Positions 14,879 through 18,895 of a stretch of DNA of 18,895 nucleotides are shown piece by piece. Made by a program: the position numbers and the translations under genes. This DNA is from Candidatus Brocadiaceae bacterium (GTDB taxonomy: Bacteria; Planctomycetota; Brocadiia; Brocadiales; Bathyanammoxibiaceae), in the NCBI GenBank assembly GCA_030018855.1, contig JASEHG010000013.1, positions 1 through 18,895 on the forward strand. The letters are read 5' to 3'. Position 1 is the stretch's first letter. Each line of letters starts with the position of its first letter. The notes below the pieces were generated by a model that did not search any database, had not been told where the DNA came from, and was given only the letters and a program-made list of their open reading frames with translations.

Positions 14879-15835
14879 TTGAAGGTGGCTGTCCTGATGG
14901 GTGGAGTCTCCACGGAGAGGGAGGTGTCTCTACGCTCTGGCCAGGCGGTGGTAGAAGGCCTCAAGGAGGCGGGCCATTCTGTTGTACCCATAGTTGTGAA
15001 CGATACAAGAATAGAGGAGCTTGACCCGCCTCAGGCGAGGGATGTAGACCTGGCCTTTATTGCCCTGCACGGTCGTTTTGGGGAAGATGGAGGGATCCAG
15101 TCCCTGCTGGAGGCGAAAGGCATCCCCTACACGGGTTCCGGCGTGAGTGCCAGCAAGCGGGCCATTAATAAAGTAGAGTCCAAAAAGATCTTTAGCACTA
15201 GGGGGCTATCCACCCCCAATTTCATAGTCCTGAGGCGTCACGAGCCCCTCAGGCCGGTGCACACCATAAGCAGGCTAGGTAAGTTGTCCTTCCCCCTAGT
15301 GGTGAAGCCTGCTTGCAACGGTTCTAGTGTGGGTGTGACCATTGTAAAGGTAATTGAAGGTCTTATCCCTGCCCTGGAGACAGCCTTCCGTTACGAGGAT
15401 ACGGTCCTTCTGGAGGAGTATATTGCGGGCCGTGAACTCACGGTAGGGGTGTTGGGAGAAGAGGCCCTCCCCGTGATAGAGATAAGGCCTTCCAGGGAGT
15501 TTTACGACTTCGAGGCCAAGTATAAGGATACCAACACTCGTTACATCCTGTGTCCGGGACTCCCCGGCGGGGTATATCAAGAGGCCCAGGATATAGCCCT
15601 CAAGGCCCATAAGGCGCTGGGTTGCAGTGATTTTTCCAGGGTGGATATGATGTGCGATGAGTTGGGGGCCCTCTATCTCTTGGAGGTGAACACTATCCCT
15701 GGGTTTACTGAGAGGAGTCTCCTCCCCAAGGCCGCCCAGGCAACAGGGATGAGTTTCTCACAACTATGCAATAGGATAGTGGGTCTGGCCTTAAGTAGGG
15801 GCAGGGCTACCCTGCCCCTACAAGAGTCAGTGTAA
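14879..15835 (+). CDS. ddl: D-alanine--D-alanine ligase
   Basis: Ddl joins two D-Ala using ATP, supplying MurF. It is an ATP-grasp enzyme; from TTG 14879 it has 318 residues, close to the family norm, and begins LKVAVLMGGVSTEREVSLRSG as expected. GGAGAGG (14867-14873) lies five bases upstream, deciding this start; an ATG at 14771 overlapping the murB stop would add 36 unconserved residues across an inverted repeat. Motifs: ALHGRFGEDG (62-71), YTGSGVSASKRAINK (84-98), VVKPACNGSSVGV (141-153), EEYIAGRELTVGV (179-191), FYDFEAKY (208-215), and LEVNTIPGFTERSLLPKAA (268-286). Two repeat-derived pieces are seen: PPQAR (50-54) and a C-terminal tail encoded by a 27-bp palindrome. Confidence 0.94.
   Translation: MKVAVLMGGVSTEREVSLRSGQAVVEGLKEAGHSVVPIVVNDTRIEELDPPQARDVDLAFIALHGRFGEDGGIQSLLEAKGIPYTGSGVSASKRAINKVESKKIFSTRGLSTPNFIVLRRHEPLRPVHTISRLGKLSFPLVVKPACNGSSVGVTIVKVIEGLIPALETAFRYEDTVLLEEYIAGRELTVGVLGEEALPVIEIRPSREFYDFEAKYKDTNTRYILCPGLPGGVYQEAQDIALKAHKALGCSDFSRVDMMCDELGALYLLEVNTIPGFTERSLLPKAAQATGMSFSQLCNRIVGLALSRGRATLPLQESV
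15025..15039. repeat. TCCGCCTNAGGCGGA-family palindrome inside ddl
   Basis: The copy reads CCCGCCTCAGGCGAG, with an intact GCCTCAGGC core. It is translated in frame as part of DPPQAR, in the variable loop before the conserved ALHGRFGEDG motif. Confidence 0.65.
15795..15821. repeat. 27-bp perfect palindrome forming the ddl 3' end
   Basis: The arms GTAGGGGCAGGG (15795-15806) and CCCTGCCCCTAC (15810-15821) are perfectly complementary, with a 3-nt centre CTA. The outer part matches the GTAGGGGCA/TGCCCCTAC arms at 88-148. It encodes SRGRATLPLQ at the Ddl C-terminus. Confidence 0.75.
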
Positions 15836-15859
15836 CTCTTGTACGTACAGGCAATATAG

Positions 15860-16858
15860 ATGGCAGAAAATGGAAAGAGAGACCAGGTAGAGGAAGGAAG
15901 GCTTCGTAGAGTAGTAGGGGCCTATTACTTCAAGATACCCGTTGCGGTGGCGATTATTGGCCTCCTGGTCTGGGGTATTTACGAAGGGTGGAGTTACTTC
16001 TCTGCACTGGAAGAATTTAAGATAAAGGAGGTAGTATTTGTTATCCATCCCGAAGATGGGGTGAAAGAGAACCTCCTTGGGGAGGTAAAAGATACCAGAG
16101 GGATAGTAGGACGGGGGTTCTTTGATAAGGGGCTTACCCAGGAGGTAGCCGGGAGATTAGAAGGGATACCCTGGGTGAAGAGTGTCCACTCCGTAAAGAG
16201 GGAATTCCCTAATAGATTAAGGGTGCAGTTAGAGATAAGGCGGGCCGTAGCAGTGTATAAACCTGTAGTGGGCCGGAACCCTGCTCCGCCTCAGGCGGAG
16301 AAGAAGGGAGCGAATCTAAAGGCCTCCCCTGGAGCGGAGCAAAGGGATGAGGTCTTCTATCTCCTTGATGAAGAAGGCATGGTATTGCCAGGGACGCATT
16401 TTTCATGGCCACGGGATCAGGGGAAGACCCCCTACATAGAATCCAGGAGGTTAAGGATTATCCCGAGAGCAGGACAGAAGATGGAAGATAAGGGGATACT
16501 GGCCGGGGTAGGACTTGTGCGTTTCCTGAAGGAGAACGATGTCCACAAGGCAATGGGCCTTAGGTCTGTGGACGTTACTGAGGTGGGCCGGGGCAGGAGC
16601 CACGGCGAGAGCGACGTTACCATCTGGACCAACGGCGGGATAGCCATCAAGTGGGGCTGTCTCCCCCTCTGTGGGCATGTAGATGAGCTTTCTGACGGGC
16701 AGAAACTTAAAAACCTCCTTAGCATTGTCAAGGCTGAGGGGAAGAAGCTTGAACAGATGGAATATATTGACGTCAGGTGGAAACTACCCAGGGGGAAGAA
16801 GAAAGAGGATAAAGAATTTTCAGCCCAGGAAAAGAGGAAGAAACTTGAAGGGATATAA
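15860..16858 (+). CDS. ftsQ: FtsQ-like division protein with POTRA domain
   Basis: FtsQ is a bitopic divisome protein whose periplasmic POTRA and beta domains recruit FtsL/FtsB. This 332-residue protein has a basic cytoplasmic tail, a membrane segment (about 25-43), a POTRA-like part including LEGIPWVKSVHSVKREFPNRLRV (100-122) then EIRRAVAVY, and FYLLDEEGMVL (166-176), all typical. The C-terminal YIDVRWK ends the beta domain and is followed by a Lys-rich tail of about 30 residues. Between the POTRA and beta domains about 30 residues (136-165) are made of two dispersed repeats. Start at ATG 15860 with weak ribosome binding site; 24 bp after ddl. The stop abuts the first structured element at 16859. 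Confidence 0.85.
   Translation: MAENGKRDQVEEGRLRRVVGAYYFKIPVAVAIIGLLVWGIYEGWSYFSALEEFKIKEVVFVIHPEDGVKENLLGEVKDTRGIVGRGFFDKGLTQEVAGRLEGIPWVKSVHSVKREFPNRLRVQLEIRRAVAVYKPVVGRNPAPPQAEKKGANLKASPGAEQRDEVFYLLDEEGMVLPGTHFSWPRDQGKTPYIESRRLRIIPRAGQKMEDKGILAGVGLVRFLKENDVHKAMGLRSVDVTEVGRGRSHGESDVTIWTNGGIAIKWGCLPLCGHVDELSDGQKLKNLLSIVKAEGKKLEQMEYIDVRWKLPRGKKKEDKEFSAQEKRKKLEGI
16284..16300. repeat. TCCGCCTNAGGCGGA-family palindrome inside ftsQ
   Basis: CTCCGCCTCAGGCGGAG is a perfect 8-bp-arm palindrome with one central base. It is read in frame as APPQAE within the FtsQ insert. Confidence 0.75.
16327..16346. repeat. CCCTTGAGCGGAGCGAAGGG-family repeat inside ftsQ
   Basis: CCCTGGAGCGGAGCAAAGGG differs from the copy at 115-134 at two of 20 positions. 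It is read in frame as part of SPGAEQRDE and lies 26 bp after the palindrome at 16284-16300. Confidence 0.6.
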
Positions 16859-16970
16859 CCCGCCTCGTCTACCTGCTGGCTTGTGGTCGGCAGGATGTGC
16901 CTCAGCCTTGGGGGCTGAAGGCATAAAAACTGGAGAATGCCACCCCTCAACTACGACGAGGCGGGGTTTT
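16859..16970 (+). ncRNA. Structured element, copy 1 (putative ncRNA or structured repeat)
   Basis: A perfect 11-bp closing stem, CCCGCCTCGTC (16859-16869) with GACGAGGCGGG (16955-16965), begins immediately after the ftsQ stop and ends in TTTT. Inside are hairpin CCTGCTGGC/GTCGGCAGG (16872-16880/16886-16894, loop TTGTG), hairpin TGCCTCAGCC/GGCTG-A-AGGCA (16898-16923, loop TTGGG), and a single-stranded conserved block with GAGAATGCCACCCCTCAACT (from 16933). Copy 2 at 17243-17349 preserves the stems with compensatory changes. It may terminate the ftsQ transcript. No known RNA family is recognised. The orientation is inferred from the 3' T run. Confidence 0.6.
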
Positions 16971-17048
16971 AATCAATCTAATAACAATATTTCTTAAAAG
17001 TCAAGGGTTTTTTGGAGAGGTTTCTGAAAAAATCCATGGCAAAGGTGT
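16971..17048. other. Spacer without recognised features
   Basis: AT-rich start, no reading frame of interest. It separates the first structured element from a run of palindromic repeats. Confidence 0.4.
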
Positions 17049-17063
17049 TCCGCCTAAGGCGGA
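17049..17063. repeat. TCCGCCTNAGGCGGA-family palindrome
   Basis: TCCGCCTAAGGCGGA has perfect 7-bp arms around one base. It is intergenic and is the copy that best matches the consensus outside genes. Confidence 0.7.
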
Positions 17064-17081
17064 CGAGGGGCGAAGCCCGAA

Positions 17082-17139
17082 GTAGGGGCGTATTGTCGTG
17101 CCTTAGGCAGATTCGCCGTGGCGAACAATACGCCACTAC
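17082..17139. repeat. Cruciform-like composite repeat
   Basis: The outer arms GTAGGGGCGTATTGT (17082-17096) and ACAATACGCCACTAC (17125-17139) pair at 14 of 15 positions. Inside are two perfect small hairpins, TGCCTTAGGCA (17099-17109) and TTCGCC-GT-GGCGAA (17112-17125). The GTAGGGGC end links it to the repeats at 88-148 and 15795-15821. Confidence 0.7.
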
Positions 17140-17163
17140 CATAGTGGTTTGCACAAGAGGACA

Positions 17164-17222
17164 TGAGATTGCTTCGCTTCCCCTTCGTCTTTGGCTCAGG
17201 GCTTCGGCTTACTTGCAATGAC
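17164..17222. repeat. GAGATTGCTTC...GCAATGACA intergenic repeat
   Basis: The ends GAGATTGCTTCGCTTC and TTGCAATGACA, with inverted ATTGC (17168-17172) and GCAAT (17215-17219), match a short dispersed repeat style I know from many environmental bacterial genomes. It is non-coding. Confidence 0.5.
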
Positions 17223-17242
17223 ACATAGGAGGATAAGAGACT

Positions 17243-17349
17243 AATCCGCCCCGTCTACCTGCTGGCTTGTGGCCGGCAGGATGTGACTGGCCTTGGAGGC
17301 CGGACACGTAACGAGAATGCCACCCCTCAACTATGACGGGGCGGATTTT
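17243..17349 (+). ncRNA. Structured element, copy 2 (putative ncRNA or structured repeat)
   Basis: The closing stem AATCCGCCCCGTC (17243-17255) pairs perfectly with GACGGGGCGGATT (17335-17347), again followed by T residues. The first internal block (17256-17285) is identical to copy 1 at 29 of 30 positions; the single change turns a G-U pair into G-C. The block 17313-17333 is identical at 21 of 21. The central hairpin differs in sequence (CTGGCC/GGCCGG closed by GTG/CAC, loop TTGGA) but keeps its form. It lies about 110 bp upstream of the HAO-like gene, so it could be part of that gene's leader if transcribed with it. Confidence 0.6.
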
Positions 17350-17457
17350 ATTTTTAGAAAACCAGGTGGCAGTACCACCCCAGATACAGTCCATAACAGA
17401 CCCGTCCAGTTGAAAATCCGCCTCAGGCGGGATGTAGATAGACGGAGGGGAAAACCT
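17350..17457 (+). promoter_or_regulatory. Leader region of the HAO-like gene
   Basis: It contains a small hairpin GGTGG-CAGTA-CCACC (17365-17379) and a palindrome TCCGCCTCAGGCGGG (17417-17431). A TTGAAA (17410-17415) could be a -35 box, with only weak -10 candidates near 17433; the palindrome would then fill the spacer. GGAGGGG (17444-17450) is a good Shine-Dalgarno seven bases before the ATG. Promoter assignment is tentative. Confidence 0.35.
17417..17431. repeat. TCCGCCTNAGGCGGA-family palindrome before the HAO-like gene
   Basis: The copy reads TCCGCCTCAGGCGGG (one arm-end mismatch), 26 bp upstream of the start codon. Confidence 0.65.
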
Positions 17458-18895
17458 ATGCCTAGGGTTTTTCTTTTGGCGGGGTGTCTCCTGGTCTTTT
17501 TGTGGTCAGGTGCTGGACAGGCAGGGGCACAGCAGTACCTACAGGGGAAAAGGTCCTTTCAGGAAGAGATGGCCGCCCTGCGGGGGGAGAAGGCAGGGCC
17601 AGATGACTCAGGGGACGTCTACCATGGCGGTGGGCTTTCTGCCTATTACACCGCTCCCGACAAACTCTTCCCTGGGAAGGGTAGATACGGACAGCTCTTT
17701 CAATTCCTACCGATGGTCAGGTGGTATGACCCCGACCACTACTATAATAATCCTGCCTTTCGTCCTGTAAGCGCCGTGACGGGGCAGTACACAGGGCACG
17801 AGTGTATCGTCTGCCACACGGTGGAGAACCCCCAGGTGGTTGCCCAGTGGAGAAGGAGCCGGCATGGCAGACCAGGGGAGGGGAAGGAGGCGGTAGGGTG
17901 CGAGAAGTGCCACGGGACTGACCATGAAAGACTGCTCATGCCCTCTTACAATACCTGCGGGGAGTGCCACCCCCAGCAACTGAGAGGACATAGAGACGGC
18001 GGCAGGGGCTCCCATGCCCATGCCTACCAGCTTGACCTTATTGAAGACGGTTGTTACGTAGAAAAGCCCGCAGAGGAGGTCTCTGCCTGCCTTACATGCC
18101 ATGCCATTGCCGAGAACCGTTGCGATGGCTGTCACACCAGGCATGAGTTTTCAGTAGCGGAGGCCCGCCGCCCCACCAGTTGCGGCGTGTGCCACTCAGG
18201 CCCAGAACAGTATGAGTACGAGATGTATATGCAGTCCTACCACGGGATGATATACCAGGGAGAGGCCCACGAATGGGATTTCTCCCAGCCCCTTGCCAAC
18301 AAAAATTACAAGGCCCCCACCTGCGCCTACTGCCACATGCAACAGGGCGAGCACAACGTTAGGAGGGCCTCTACCGCCTACACCTTTATGGGCACCTCAC
18401 TGGTAGATAGGGGTGCGCCGAAATACAAAGAGATAAGGGAATGGTGGGTGAAGACGTGCCAGGGTTGTCACTCCTCAAGGTTTGCCCGTGACCAGCTTGA
18501 GGCCATGGACGAGGCCGTAAAGCTTAGCTTCACCAAATACCGTGAGGCAATGGCCATAGTAGTAGACCTCCTCAATGAGGGGCTACTTGACCCCATGCCC
18601 CAGGACCTTGCCCCTGACTGGGGGGGGCATCACACCTTCAGCCTCTTGCCAGACGGACACACTAGAAAGTACAACGTCTCCGAGATAGAGAGACTCACCT
18701 ACGAACTCCTCGTTGACATTACCGACGCCATCTACAAGGCCAAGGCACATGGGGCCGTGTATAGTCCCATATACGGCTACTGGGAATGGGCCCAGGACCG
18801 CTGGCTAATAAAGATAAAGGCAGAGGCAAGCCGCCTCAGGAGATTTGCCGCTATTGAGCAAAAACTTGGCATAAAGCATACTGCCTACGACTTCT
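17458..18895 (+). CDS. HAO-like octaheme cytochrome c, 3' end outside window
   Basis: The 479 visible residues start with a signal peptide (hydrophobic core about 5-17, likely cleavage near SGAGQAGA), so the protein is exported. Eight CxxCH heme motifs occur at C116, C148, C167, C211, C222, C242, C289 and C334, and no CxxCK, which fits the hydroxylamine oxidoreductase family rather than octaheme nitrite or tetrathionate reductases. A long helical region without hemes follows, with AVYSPIYGYWEWAQDRW (433-449) resembling the family's C-terminal helical part. HAO proteins oxidise hydroxylamine (to NO in anammox) or hydrazine; some lack the Tyr-heme cross-link and act reductively. Which applies here cannot be told without alignment. 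ATG 17458 has a good Shine-Dalgarno. The frame is open to the right edge. Confidence 0.9.
   Translation, partial: MPRVFLLAGCLLVFLWSGAGQAGAQQYLQGKRSFQEEMAALRGEKAGPDDSGDVYHGGGLSAYYTAPDKLFPGKGRYGQLFQFLPMVRWYDPDHYYNNPAFRPVSAVTGQYTGHECIVCHTVENPQVVAQWRRSRHGRPGEGKEAVGCEKCHGTDHERLLMPSYNTCGECHPQQLRGHRDGGRGSHAHAYQLDLIEDGCYVEKPAEEVSACLTCHAIAENRCDGCHTRHEFSVAEARRPTSCGVCHSGPEQYEYEMYMQSYHGMIYQGEAHEWDFSQPLANKNYKAPTCAYCHMQQGEHNVRRASTAYTFMGTSLVDRGAPKYKEIREWWVKTCQGCHSSRFARDQLEAMDEAVKLSFTKYREAMAIVVDLLNEGLLDPMPQDLAPDWGGHHTFSLLPDGHTRKYNVSEIERLTYELLVDITDAIYKAKAHGAVYSPIYGYWEWAQDRWLIKIKAEASRLRRFAAIEQKLGIKHTAYDF

Noticed and set aside
15840..15849. TGTACGTACA palindrome before ftsQ as an operator
   Set aside because: A perfect 10-bp palindrome, but single, with no promoter nearby and inside a tightly packed transcription unit.
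16859..16970. Cyclic-di-GMP, cobalamin or SAM riboswitch
   Set aside because: None of the conserved cores I know for these classes is present.
16859..17349. CRISPR array as the explanation for the repeated blocks
   Set aside because: Only two copies ~270 bp apart, with internal stems and covarying arms rather than short identical repeats with uniform spacers.
17707..18144. 145-codon minus-strand open frame opposite the cytochrome
   Set aside because: The plus strand shows eight regularly ordered CxxCH motifs, so the reverse frame is a by-product.
18829..18843. Further palindrome copy (GCCGCCTCAGGAGAT) in the cytochrome gene
   Set aside because: Only one arm fits the consensus and the encoded residues suit the helical region, so it is likely chance.

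Overview
The window is most likely from a Gram-negative-type bacterium of the anammox Planctomycetes (Brocadiales-like). It joins an almost complete dcw (division and cell wall) cluster to a secreted octaheme cytochrome of the hydroxylamine oxidoreductase (HAO) family. The murein pathway looks meso-DAP type (MurE has a DNPR motif). The sequence is fairly GC-rich with heavy AGG/GGG/ATA use, richer than I associate with Kuenenia, Brocadia or Scalindua, so a less-studied lineage is possible. This assignment is inference; no rRNA or tRNA gene is present.

Layout. Positions 1-521 are mostly non-coding, with nested palindromes, a pyrimidine/purine hairpin cluster and a few codons of an unidentified gene at the left edge. 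queA (tRNA queuosine synthesis) lies on the minus strand at 522-1580. A divergent AT-rich region (1581-1792) carries a sigma70-like promoter and three MraZ-type boxes at 10-bp spacing. The plus-strand cluster follows: mraZ, rsmH, ftsL, a small zinc-ribbon ORF, ftsI-type PBP, murE, a second small CxxC protein, murF, mraY, ftsW, murG, murC, murB, ddl, ftsQ. The genes are tightly packed, many overlapping by a few bases, and look like one transcription unit governed by MraZ. murD, normally between mraY and ftsW, is absent, as are ftsA and ftsZ, normally after ftsQ. In their place is a ~600-bp region of structured repeats (16859-17457), then the HAO-like gene (17458 to the right edge).

How the genes work together. 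MurB, MurC, MurE and MurF build the UDP-MurNAc-pentapeptide (Ddl supplies D-Ala-D-Ala). MraY and MurG convert it to lipid II. FtsW (glycosyltransferase) and the class B PBP (transpeptidase), with FtsL and FtsQ, polymerise it at the division site. RsmH methylates 16S rRNA. A MurD encoded elsewhere is required.

The most unusual content is repeat-like. Two ~110-nt elements (16859-16970 and 17243-17349) share a closing stem with compensatory changes, two internal hairpins and near-identical conserved blocks, suggesting a structured RNA or a structured mobile repeat. A short palindrome (consensus TCCGCCTNAGGCGGA) occurs at least eight times, four of them in frame inside murG, ddl and ftsQ. Two other palindromic families also enter coding regions (ddl 3' end, ftsL and ftsQ).
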